From Oscheius dolichura (lineage: Eukaryota > Nematoda > Chromadorea > Rhabditida > Rhabditidae): a DNA stretch of 64,000 nt. A program made the position numbers and the translations under genes. The stretch is taken from the NCBI GenBank assembly GCA_932521035.1, contig OW051494.1, positions 8,852,001 through 8,916,000 of the forward strand, read 5' to 3'. The notes below the pieces were generated by a model, which was not told the DNA's origin, did not search any database, and saw nothing but the letters and a program-made list of their open reading frames with translations. This document shows, piece after piece, positions 46,666 through 56,106 of the stretch (its first letter is position 1; each line of letters starts with the position of its first letter).

Positions 46666-47655
46666 TTAGTAGCCATTGTAAGCGGCATTTTGGCCCTTCT
46701 CATATCGTGGTCGACGGGAAAGGATCTTGTCATTGACGATAGTCAATACGAACATTCCAGCGATTGCCAAGAAGCATCCAGTGATGATTCCAGCACAAGC
46801 CTGCAAATTTCAGTTTGCTTTTCAATTTTTTGATCAGAAACTCACAGCGAGCCAGCCGAATCTCTCTCCCGTCTCGATGATCGTTCTCTGGGAGATGGTT
46901 CCTCCAATTCCGATGATGATTAGCCAGCCCATAATTCCAGCAGTGCAGAGGATGACTTCCTGTAATGTTGGTCAATTCTTTCCTTATTTTCAGCCGTTTC
47001 TTACCGTCATGGCCAAGTTGGTTGGCACATATTCCTCGCCGTCGCCATTTCCACGGCCAAGAAGGAAATAAATAACTGCAGAAGCAATACAATAGAGGAG
47101 AGACAAAGCCGAGACGATATAAATGATGACAATTTCATAATTAATCGAAATATAGGCGGTGACGTAGGTCGGATCGAGAAGAATCAGTACAGCTATCGTG
47201 AGCAGCTAAAATTGTTGTTTTTCATTTGATTTTCTCTTTTATTCTCGATTATTTATGCTAAAAATTAATTTAGAAATGCTGTAAAATTGAAAAAAAGCGC
47301 ATTTTGATGTTGGGAAATAATTTTAGTCTATTGAATGTGCGGTGTTTATTTTGCCGCGCTTCTCTTATCTTTATTCCTAATAGCTCTCTTCACAAAGCAT
47401 TAATTCAAGCCTTTTGATAGGACTGTCATACGAAAATTTCGACTATATTTCAGAATTTGCTGATCTTCATCGGCTCGCGCCAGAAGACGGGAGATGCAAA
47501 CGGGCAAAACAAACACTTGACCGTGCACTTTCCCTTGAAAGCTGTCGGACATTCGTCGCGATCAAGTGTTACTATTATGTAATAAGGAAATGGAAACTTA
47601 CAATTATAAGGACTTTTATAGCGAGGCAGAGCCACAGCTGCTTGGGAACAGCCAT
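46666..47655 (-). CDS. Four-helix membrane protein, unknown family
   Basis: Four exons (47602-47655, 47005-47205, 46846-46959, 46666-46800), all joined in phase 0, encode 167 residues. An acceptor TTTTCAG ends two bases before the ATG. Hydrophobic segments lie at about residues 6-28, 40-66, 85-104 and 123-145. Short charged loops (GRGNGDGEEY, RTIIETGERFG) and a polar tail (RRPRYEKGQNAAYNGY) separate or follow them. The layout fits the MARVEL/tetraspan class, like the 9-kb gene, but no diagnostic motif is seen. It converges with the propeller gene, 240 bases away. Confidence 0.78.
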
Positions 47656-49023
47656 TACTGAAAAGATTTCATAGTTTTTATCATATTTTTATGTGAAGTA
47701 AAAAGAACGAGAATAAGAGATTGGAAAGGAAGAAAGCATGTGATTGAGTTTCCCACACGGGGAAGGGATACTGACATCGGGAATTGAAGCACAATACGGC
47801 GGTCGGGAAACGGAAGCATGGAGGGGGCTGGTAGAGAAAAAATGGCTGGATTCTAATTTCTAAGCATAAAAATATATATTATTTAGATTATTTACTTTAC
47901 AAAACTGATTCTAAAGATGAAATTACTAGAGGAAGATGAAAGAACTCAAGAAAACTGCGAAACAGGAGTAAAAGAATGAAAATTGGCGACTGGAGCCTCG
48001 TAATATTCGTTTTTCTTCATTCTTATCAAAATTTGAGCAGCAGAATCGTTGTTGTTGACAGGTTTACAAGCAAAAAGACCCTGTCAACCGGTCCTAATCT
48101 CCTCGAGTAAATAGAAAGGCAAAAGGCAGAGGGGAGGCGAGCAGAGAGTCAACAGGGAGCGCCCCGAGAACTTTCATGTTTCTTGTTCAGAGAATGAAAA
48201 GCATCAAACTTGATGTGTTCTCTTATTTTTACAGTGACTATCTTGTACTTTTTGTTATGAAAATTAGCTGTTTAGTCATTTGGTACTCAAAGTGTCAAAA
48301 AATACTGGAAGTAACAAAATAACGGAGTAATTTTATTTTCAAACGATGTTCACCTCAAACTGATGTTATTTTCCGATTTTTGGCTATTTGGTTGATCTAT
48401 AAATCGAACTGAATTGTTATTTGATATCGAAAATACAATAAAGCGATAAAAAGTTGTTTATTTTCGGGGTTTGGATGATTTTAGATTCAATTTGTTGATT
48501 TTGCTTGGTTTTCATTATTTTTCGGCTTTCGTTAGCTTCTAAATTTGCTGCTTGATATTCAAAATGACAGGAATAACATAATACTGGCTTATTAATATTA
48601 TTTTTAGCGAAAAATGGCAAAAAATATTGTTTCCTATGCTCCAGGAAGGGGAATAATTGGATGACTCAAGCCTGCCCGCCAGTCCTCCCTTCCCCCCGGT
48701 ATGAGTAAGCCGAGATGCATGCGAATTGTCAATATTTGGGGTTATGGGTGAGTGGTTTGACTGAAATATACAGAGATAGAGACGAGGCAGGTTGTTATGG
48801 AATGAAAACCAAGAGAGGAGAGGAAGTGTTAGCACGAGAGAATTCCTTATCAGGAAAGCGAAGAGATGACTCACAGCCCGGAGACGGCTATTTGTGTGGG
48901 GGAAGAGGTGACAATATTGCAAGATTTTGAAAGATAACAAGGAAAATTTAGAGAAACTTGAGGAGAAATGCATAAAATTGATATTTTCACATATTCGATT
49001 GTGCTTTTTGTATTTTTTTTTGT
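47656..49023. other. AT-rich intergenic region
   Basis: No exon chain or RNA gene was found. The open frames are Ser/Phe/Leu-rich translations of AT-rich DNA. Confidence 0.4.
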
Positions 49024-49199
49024 ATAGTCTGTCAAGAAAAAAGACGACATTCAAGGTCTAACTGGTCGAGAACAAATTTTAGTGATGGAGCGAACCGACA
49101 AATAATTTTTGAGCGGCCAAGAAGAAAAAAAGGCCAGTAAGTTCGGATCACGGCTAAATCATTAGACCTTGAGTGTCGTCTTTTTTCTTGACAGACTAT
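49024..49199. mobile_element. Short terminal-inverted-repeat element (MITE-like)
   Basis: Termini of 37 bases, 49024-49060 and 49163-49199, are inverted copies with at most one or two mismatches. They read ATAGTCTGTCAAGAAAAAAG inward on the left and the complement on the right. The 102-base centre has no open frame of note. TA dinucleotides border the arms, but I cannot prove a target-site duplication. The length and structure fit a non-autonomous DNA transposon. Confidence 0.75.
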
Positions 49200-49599
49200 T
49201 TAATAAACATAAAATGAAGCCCGGTGAACATTTTCAAGCCTTGATTTGAATAAAAATAGACTTTTGGCTTGATTTTGATATAAAAATTGGCTAAAATTCA
49301 AGTTTTAGGGTTTTTATGGTAATGATAAGATTTTTGTGGCAAATAAAGGCTGGGGGAGTGTTTTTTGAGGCTTGAATTGAATAAAATAGGCTTCTGCTAA
49401 TACTTTGATGTCCGAAAATGATTGTATTTGAAGTTTTTGATGTTTTTAATAAATGTAATGTGTTTCTATGCCTAATATGCGAAAAATAGAAGCAGAAGAG
49501 CCTTTTCTGGCTCTTAAATCAAGAAAAAAACGGATTGAATTACTGTATTTGGATTAAATTTAATTAAAAATAACTAAAAATAGATGAATTGGTCAGGAG

Positions 49600-49925
49600 A
49601 TGACCATCCGGCTCCAGGTGGCCGCGCCGCGGGGGCAGTGAAGTCAGTACCGCCGCCGGCCGTACAGCTGGCTGGCGGGGGAGAGCCGACCGACCGGGGG
49701 GCCGAATCGTCTGATTCACAAGGCAAATACTGGCGTCTCGTCGCCGTGCACACATCTCTCCGGGGTCTCTCTAGTCAGAAACGGGGAAAAGGCGCCTTTC
49801 CATCGCTTACATAATAATCGATCGCCTACGGGACCGGAGGATCGGGGGGACGGGCCAGCTAGTCACCCTACAATAGCATACAAGCTGCCTGGGCTGAATC
49901 AGACCGGCACGGGACCCGCGCTTAC
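49600..49925. other. GC-rich island in AT-rich DNA
   Basis: About 325 bases are markedly G+C-rich ('gtggccgcgccgcgggggca', 'ccgcgcttact') while both flanks are AT-rich. No splice-linked coding sequence or known RNA was recognised. It ends about 160 bases before the tRNA gene. It could be a promoter, an unrecognised non-coding RNA, or inserted DNA. Confidence 0.4.
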
Positions 49926-50085
49926 TGAAATTTAGCTAAAAAATAGTCAGAAACACAGTCTAGCAGAATTTCTACTTCAAGTATAGACCGAATTATTAGA
50001 AGATTTGGCTATTTCTATGATAAAAACATACTTTTTTCCATGAAGACCAATGCTATAGAAGAAGAGAGAAGAAGCAAAAAACTTC

Positions 50086-50169
50086 TGCACGGAGTGGGGT
50101 TCGAACCCACGACCTCTTACGAGGACCAGAACTTAAGTCTGGCGCCTTAGACCACTCGGCCATCCGTGC
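50086..50169 (-). tRNA. tRNA-Leu (anticodon UAA)
   Basis: The 84-base sequence on the minus strand begins GCACGGATGGCCGAGTGG (acceptor stem and A box). It has the anticodon stem CCAGA/TCTGG with loop CTTAAGT, hence anticodon UAA. A long variable arm typical of leucine tRNAs follows, then GGTTCGAACCCC (B box and T loop), and it ends TCCGTGC plus discriminator A. The seven acceptor-stem pairs are all Watson-Crick. No intron is present. Confidence 0.96.
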
Positions 50170-50970
50170 GGATGATGGTTGGCAATGCCGGGCAGCTAGA
50201 GTAGACTGCAAAAAACACTCGACTGAATCCAAATTGCGAGAACATTGTCAAACAGATGGTTTCTATTCATTTCTCTTGGTTTTTCGTTCATCGGGAAGGA
50301 TCTACGAGTTTCTGTGAAGGGTTTTTTACCTGTCAGCAGGGGAAAATCAGTCCTTTTCCCACAACTTTCCTGGCGAGTCGGTCTGTCTGCTTGTAGAATG
50401 GGATTAGTCGGCAGAAGAGCCGTCTCCTTGGAAAATAACCCATGTATACGTCTCGAAATATGCCATATTTCTGGAAAACTCAAAGAAGGCAGGCATCATC
50501 TGCTGAAACGGTAACTACGGCTCCTGAAAGCGCTAGAACCAGAAAGAATCGAATGGAACACTAGAAATCTGTCATTTTAGAAGTAAAAATCCAGTCTTTA
50601 CCAGAAAAAAAGGCTTTCGCTAACGAAATTGAATTTTGGCAGTTGATGAGGTCGCAGGGCTCCACAATAAGGAAATTATTAAGAATTAGTCTTTGTTACG
50701 GAACCCATTGTGTAAAATTAGAACAACAAAGGGAGAAATTCCGCGCCCAAAAAATCTCAAAATACGGCTTTTCCTTTTGAACTCGGTTTCCAGCGGACAT
50801 TTTCGATATTTTCGTGTCTTCCTCCATTATTTCTACCCTTCAATCAAAGGTTACTGTAAATGAATGAAATTGCGCCTTTTGGGTCCTGTAGCTGAGATAC
50901 GGCTCCATTTTTAACCAGGGGATATCCATTATAAACGAGCTACAGAGGTACAAAACTAAAGAGTACAAAT
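50170..50970. other. No gene seen
   Basis: Sequence between the tRNA gene and the stop codon of the F-box gene. Its end presumably holds the F-box 3' UTR. No exon chain is seen. Confidence 0.4.
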
Positions 50971-53308
50971 TTATTCAACATCTTGAGAGATGGCCTTGGT
51001 TAATCGGCGACAATCAACAGTCGGCTTAACATAATTACTGCGCTTATTAAAGAGAACCAGTTTCTCTGCCCGCTGGCTGATGATAAGCAGCGTGTCGGGA
51101 ACCTTCCGCCAGTCGGCGACCGGCAGAGCCTCGTTTCCCGGCTCGCTTACCATCCCCTGCCAAAGATAGCCCACGTTTGAATCGTACTCACAACGGCATT
51201 TAAATTCAAGAATAACTCTTTTACCAGCCTTCCACTCCTAAAAATTGAGATATTTTCGATTTCTACAGTTACAGTACCTTGGTCAGGGAAGAGATCAACT
51301 TGGGTATTTCGTCACCGCGGAAAAGGGGACCGTAGACCTTCTCGCGGGGATCTCCTTCAGGTTTTAGGAGAATCAGCCGGGGAACTGATATCTTCTGGAG
51401 AGTTTCGATCTTGAGAGAAGAAACCACAAGAATACAACGCCATTCATCTGAAAATTTAGGGAATTAAAGTGGTTAGGAAGGTAGAGAAGGCAAAATGGCG
51501 TTGCCGTGTCTCTGACGGCCTTGTCGCCTGCTTGGGAGAAAATTTCAACAATAGATTGGTTCTACAGATCAAGAACTACCTTCTATTGCCCTCAAAGACG
51601 AATTTTGTCCATAAAAATGGCCGCCCGCCGGGATTTTAGCATGAAAATAGACGAAATCGAGCTATAGATTGGTGCCAACGCGTTTGGGGACCCCTGGTCG
51701 AAAAATGACCTTTTTTCATTGATTTTCAGGGACAAAATCGAAAACGAGAAGCAGTTCACCTCAAGAAATATTGAAAGGCTCGAAGACGTACTATAAAAAT
51801 AGCAAATAACTCCGGTCTTTGTCTCATCCTGGAGCTACTGGACCACTAAGGACGAATGCCCACCGAAATGCAAAAGAAACGGCTGCGGGCTTTTCATTCA
51901 AGGATTTCGACAACGTCAGTCCAAATTACAGTCAAGGCGACCATATTCTCTTGAAAAAAAAACTGTTTCACACGCACCATTGCGAATTGATACAGTTACC
52001 CCATATTTCGTTCCAGGACCCGGACCAAATTTCGTTTTAGCTGGTCCCTGCTCTGCAGACTGATGAGGGCCCTTTCCACCCTTTCAATACCCCTACACCG
52101 AATTTTTAGACCCATAAAAAGAAGAGGAAAGTTGTCTTACTGTAGCTATTCAACAACTGGACGTGTTCCTCTTCCGGCTCGGTGGATAGGCTCCATCTCA
52201 GCGAGGGAATGGCTTGCCGGGAGGCTACAAACTTCCCATAATCTCTGATCACGCCCATAATTTCCTTATCCAGGACAAAATCATCTTGGTTCTGTAATAA
52301 ATTAAATAAAATAATTATAAACTAAAGTTTTTTTTACAATTTGGAGTCTTCCAATGAAGACGTTCCTCTTGAGCCAGTCAAAAAGGAGAGCGAGGGATTC
52401 GGCCAAGGAATTGACGGGGACAGCGACCGAGGAACTGTTCCCAGCTGTTGGAGATACTTCTAAAAAGGATTACTGTATAATTATCCTTCTGCTTACCATA
52501 TTTCCGTTGAAAATGATAAAATGCTGGCCGGAAGTGAGAGAAAACGGTTAATTCTGTGGCGGAACAAAGGATACAGTTGGGAGATTCGGTCTTCTTCGCT
52601 TCGGTGTCGTGGAATGTGATAATCGAGACGGCTACCTGGTTACGGTACTGAAAATAAGCAAAAGTAGACTATTTCTAGAAAAATTCTAGAATTTCCACGG
52701 TTAAAAAAGGCAGAGAAAGAGTTTCAGGAACAGTCATCGATTTTTTTTTTCGAAAATTAGCGGTTTCCTAGCTGTAATTTGTCTTATTTTGTAGAGCTCG
52801 CTTCGCTGATCAAGACGCACCAATTTTTTCTCGAAAAAATGGCGGAATAGGGAGGAAAACATCAATTGGCACGTAAACAGCAGGCGCGCGTTGGACGAAA
52901 TTCACTGACCAAACTTGGAACTTCAGGCATTTTTCTCAACTTTTTTGGTATTTTTCTAATTTTTAAATTGGTTACTCATGGTCAGAAAAAAATCCTGATC
53001 AAGATAAAATCAACTTTAAGATCTTCTAATATCGCGCGCCTTCGCTACAGGATCCTCTAACATATTACAGTAATCATGAATCAAAAGTGAGGAAAAGCAC
53101 GATATTCTCGTTGTAATTAGCGTTTATAAAACCGTACCTCTTTGTTAAACTGCAGTTTGACATTCATAGCAGTGGGCAGCGTCAGTTTACGGTAGTAGTC
53201 TTCAGAAACGTGGAGAAATTGCCGAGAGACGTGTCGCAGCCGGGCGATTTCCATCCCAGGAAGGCGGGAAAGCACATTGGCCAAGACGTCGTCGGGAAGG
53301 AAGGCCAT
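50971..53308 (-). CDS. F-box protein, nematode-type
   Basis: Six exons (53138-53308, 52497-52647, 52338-52459, 52141-52291, 51278-51447, 50971-51237) join in phase to 343 residues. The N-terminal F-box is clear: FLPDDVLANVLSRLPGMEIA then RLRHVSRQFLHVSEDYYR. F-box proteins recruit substrates to SCF ubiquitin ligases through SKP1. The rest resembles the large fast-evolving nematode F-box families with an FTH-like C-terminal domain (SLAESLALLFDWLKRNVFIG, CILVVSSLKIETLQKISVPR), but I cannot place it in a subfamily. The ATG directly follows CTGCTGACAG, a possible trans-splice acceptor. A protein-like frame at about 52005-52090 (VERALISLQSRDQLKRNLVR) does not fit the phases and was left out. Confidence 0.82.
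52862..53000. repeat. Dispersed GCGCGTAAACA repeat, copy 4
   Basis: 'ggcacgtaaacagcaggcgc', 'cgcgttggacgaaattcact' and 'ggttactcatggtcag' match the family at 13338. It lies in the first intron of the F-box gene. Confidence 0.65.
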
Positions 53309-53592
53309 CTGTCAGCAGGAGAATGGACAGGAAGACTGCTTGAAACAGAAGCGATCTGAGGAAAAAATCAATGGGAAAGCTGACACAAATTCGCTTTTCC
53401 CTTTCTGAGATCCGAAGACGCACAAAGAAGAAGAAGAAGAAGAGCCCCCCACAAAGTGAAGGCCAACGGATTCTGGGTGATAAGAGATTGGAAAGAGGTA
53501 GCTTTCTCCCATTCTACCCCGTAATAATGCTTGAAATTCCAGGAAGCCTACGAGAAGCAACAACGGGATAAGGAAGAACCACCTCCGCTCGA

Positions 53593-53626
53593 GGTAGTTA
53601 GTACCTCAAACTTGGGTATTTAAACC
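53593..53626 (-). pseudogene. Truncated SL1 RNA copy
   Basis: On the minus strand the leader reads GGTTTAAATACCC...GTTTGAG, one base off the SL1 consensus, then GTACTAACTACC. The similarity stops there. The Sm-like site, 3' hairpin and upstream CTGCCGAG core are all missing, so it should be inactive. Confidence 0.85.
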
Positions 53627-53853
53627 AACGATGGCTGGGGGAAAATAAAGTAGGTAACAAAATTAGAATTAGGGAAACAGAAAAAATGGAGATTAAAACT
53701 GCGTAATAAGGGTGAAAATGGGGGAAAAACTTGGGTGGAACTAAAGTAAACAGCGGTCAAGAGACGCATTGGCCAGCCGCCCGCAACGCAGCGCAACAGT
53801 CGTAGGCCGCTCTTCCTTCCAAGACTCTCTCGCTTTTCTGTCAGCCGAAAAAA

Positions 53854-53871
53854 TCGCCTGTATCTCGGCAG
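53854..53871 (+). promoter_or_regulatory. PSE-like element of the SL1 gene at 53910
   Basis: TCGCCTGTATCTCGGCAG ends exactly 39 bases before the first leader base. The CTCGGCAG core (CTGCCGAG on the other strand) is in the same place at all six intact copies. The position matches the proximal sequence element of snRNA and SL RNA genes. Confidence 0.75.
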
Positions 53872-53909
53872 CTGCCATTCCTTACCACCTGAAACAGGCA
53901 GCAATCGTT

Positions 53910-54015
53910 GGTTTAATTACCCAAGTTTGAGGTACTAACTACCTTCCGACCCTATGAAAATAGAGGACGAGTAGAAATTTTGGAATCGCTTCCCCTGAAA
54001 AAGAGGGGAGGCAAC
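53910..54015 (+). ncRNA. sls-1: Spliced leader 1 (SL1) RNA gene, copy 1
   Basis: The first 22 bases (53910-53931, GGTTTAATTACCC to GTTTGAG) equal the nematode SL1 leader. The donor GTACTAAC follows at once, inside a stem-loop formed by AGGTA and TACCT. Next come a CC(C)TAT-GAAA-ATAGAGG hairpin, the Sm-like site AAATTTTGG (53975-53983), and a 9-bp 3' hairpin (GCTTCCCCT/AGGGGAGGC, 53988-54012). SL1 RNA donates its leader to the 5' ends of many nematode mRNAs by trans-splicing. The length of about 105 bases is close to that of C. elegans SL1 RNA. The 3' end is inferred. Confidence 0.93.
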
Positions 54016-54364
54016 AAAATGGGAGAGCAGAAAGGAAGTGTCGGTTAGCTGAATGCCCCCAGTCACGTAAGCGATCCCCAAATTGACATTGTCGACCAGA
54101 AATACAGTGAACTCGTCATAGAATTTATTACAGTAATACAAAACGGGGAGTAGTCGATTACAAGGTGCGGCAGACGAGCGGAGGTGGTTCTTCCTTATCC
54201 CTTTGTTGTTTCTCGGAGCCTTCCTGGAATTTCAAGCATTATTACGGGGTAGAATGGGAGAAAACTACCTCTTTCCAATTTCTCATCACCTAGAATCCGT
54301 TGGCCTTCACTTTGTGGGGGGCTCTTCTTCTTCTTCTTCTTCTTTGTGCGTCTTCGGATCTATG

Positions 54365-54902
54365 AAGATATTGGAGTCTGTGTCTGAAACCGGTTGATTA
54401 TTCTCCCGGAATACTGGACACAACTAACCCATGTAGCAAAGTTCTCATCCTGGTGAAGGATAACGACCAAAACCTCGTCGACATGTACAAAAATCTGAAA
54501 TTTTTGATAAAAATAACGGGGAAACAAAGTTACCTGGCGTAAGCTGTAGTTATTATTGCATATGGGCAGCTGGTTGAGTCGAGAGACCGCCATTGACCTG
54601 TGGTGCCTGTACCAAAACGCAGCGTTGGTTCGGGATTTCGATGTGCATGACCTCTAAGGTCGGATTGGGCAAGCCCTCTATGCGCAAGCCTCAACGTCCA
54701 TCCGCTGTCCAAATTTGCCCCTAAATTATGGTTCATATTCAAAAAAGAATAAGAAAGCCGTACCAGAGAGATTTGAGAAGGAGTTTGGCCAGCTGCTCGG
54801 TGGCTTCATTCCTCTTGGACTGCCCTAACTCCAGACGAATCTCCTCTTACTCGAAGTAGATATCGTGGTCGTTTTCCACGTGGCTCTCGGCCAGTTATTC
54901 TC
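54365..54902 (-). pseudogene. Decayed F-box/FTH-like gene fragment
   Basis: A protein-like frame reads LAESHVENDHDIYFE, a TAA, then EEIRLELGQSKRNEATEQLA and KLLLKSLW; another TAA stands just before LAESH. Further on come LPNPTLEVMHIEIPNQRCVL and, after a frame change, RLNQLPICNNNYSLRQ, a donor, and IFVHVDEVLVVILHQDENFA. The style matches the C-terminal part of the neighbouring F-box protein. Stops and frameshift indicate a dead copy. It borders the inverted repeat that shares the F-box gene's 5' flank. Confidence 0.55.
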
Positions 54903-55204
54903 TGCAAAAAGAAAATGATGAAGGAAGGAAAAATGGAAAATGGCGAGCTAGCCCGAATTGGGACCGGCCGAATTCGAGCAAACTGGAATTTGAAATCGAG
55001 CTAATTGTGAGCTGACCTGTCTCGGCTGATATCGGAGATTCTTAATGACTAGACAGTAACCAATTCGTGACTAGACAGTAACGAATTCGGGGTAACCAGT
55101 ATTACTGTTGGCCAAGGTAGTCAACTGGAATGGGGGCTAGCAAAGACCACCTATTGTGTAGGACCATTCAACTGACCAATAGCGTCTTTCTGCTCTCCCA
55201 CTTT

Positions 55205-55310
55205 GTTGCCTCCCCTCTTTTTCAGGGGAAGCGATTCCAAAATTTCTACTCGTTCTCTATTTTCATAGGGTCGGAAGGTAGTTAGTACCTCAAACTTGGG
55301 TAATTAAACC
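55205..55310 (-). ncRNA. sls-1: SL1 RNA gene, copy 2
   Basis: The leader matches SL1 exactly (55310 down to 55289), followed by GTACTAACTACC. The Sm-like site AAATTTTGG and the 3' hairpin (55208-55232) are intact. One base of the middle hairpin differs from copy 1. Confidence 0.92.
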
Positions 55311-55348
55311 GACGATTGCTGCCTGTTCCAGGTGGTAAGGAATGGCAG

Positions 55349-55369
55349 CTGCCGAGGCTGTACAGGCGA
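55349..55369 (-). promoter_or_regulatory. PSE-like element of the SL1 gene at 55310
   Basis: CTGCCGAGGCTGTACAGGCG on the + strand, starting 39 bases from the leader start, as in the other copies. Confidence 0.75.
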
Positions 55370-55815
55370 TTTTTTCGTTTTCGGCTGACAGAAAAGCTAG
55401 AGGAAAGTGAGAGAGAATTGGGAGGAAGAGAGGCCGATAGCTGTTGCGCTGCGTTGCGTGCGGCTGGCCACAGCGTCGCCTGTCCCCCTGTTTACTTCAG
55501 TTTTTCCGATCCTTTCCTATTTTCCTCCCTTGTTATGGTTGTTTTAGCCCGATTTATTTCTGCGTTAACTTCCACTTTTGTTACTACCTTTGTTTTCCTT
55601 TCTACAACCATCAAAAAGCCGACCTGGAGAGATTATTCCTCCCAGCATTCTTCATCTGCCCTTTTTCTTTCCTTTGAATTTACCTCTAATCCAAACCTTC
55701 TTCATTTACCGCGGGTTGGTCACTTTCTGCTTCCCTCATAATTTGAAGGGAGAGGACGGCCGACCAGATGGCTTGACCAGGCCCTTGATAACAACCAGAG
55801 GATGTGGAAATAACT

Positions 55816-55983
55816 TTATGACGTGTGGTTGGACATGTGGTGACCCTGCCACTTTTCGCGGTCTTTTCTCCATTTGGCGCCAAAACATTTGTGCCCGGCA
55901 GAGCAGTGTTTACCACAATTTTTGCATTCCTTCCAGAACCGCTGACCCTGCGGCGGATCGTCCCCTGTTTTTCTCTCTTCCAT
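55816..55983 (-). CDS. Possible 55-residue protein with a CCCHC zinc-knuckle-like motif
   Basis: A single open frame encodes MEERKTGDDPPQGQRFWKEC followed by KNCGKHCSAGHKCFGAKWRK and a His-rich tail. The pattern C-x2-C-x3-C-x3-H-x-C resembles zinc knuckles of the CxxCG..C.GHxC kind seen in some retroelement polyproteins. No neighbouring retroelement domains were found. It may be a small gene, a relic of a mobile element, or chance. Confidence 0.3.
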   Translation of the reverse strand: MEERKTGDDPPQGQRFWKECKNCGKHCSAGHKCFGAKWRKDREKWQGHHMSNHTS

Positions 55984-56106
55984 GCTTTGTAAAGATAAAA
56001 AAGCTAACAGAAAGAGAGCGAGCCTTTTTTTCCCATACTTCCGCCGATTTCGACACACAAAGAGTCAAATTTTCAGCTTTAGAACCGGCAATCCTAGTGT
56101 TTCGTC

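Larger units (their letters stand above)
53395..54370. repeat. Large inverted repeat around two SL1 sequences
   Basis: The segment 53395-53592 and the segment 54178-54370 are inverted copies with about 90% or more identity over about 190 bases. Each contains an AAG/CTT trinucleotide tract (53425 and 54328) and the sequence 'ggttcttccttatccc' or its complement. The left arm is the 5' flank of the F-box gene. Between the arms lie a truncated SL1 copy (-) and an intact SL1 gene (+), so the unit is palindromic in organisation. Confidence 0.85.

Noticed and set aside
52005-52090. Possible extra F-box exon (VERALISLQSRDQLKRNLVR)
   Set aside because: It cannot be joined to either neighbouring exon in phase, whereas the neighbours join each other perfectly.
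53620-53904. Frame starting MLPVSGGKEWQLP and its relative at 55316-55741
   Set aside because: The similarity between them comes from the conserved SL1 promoter region read on the opposite strand; no splice support or family match.
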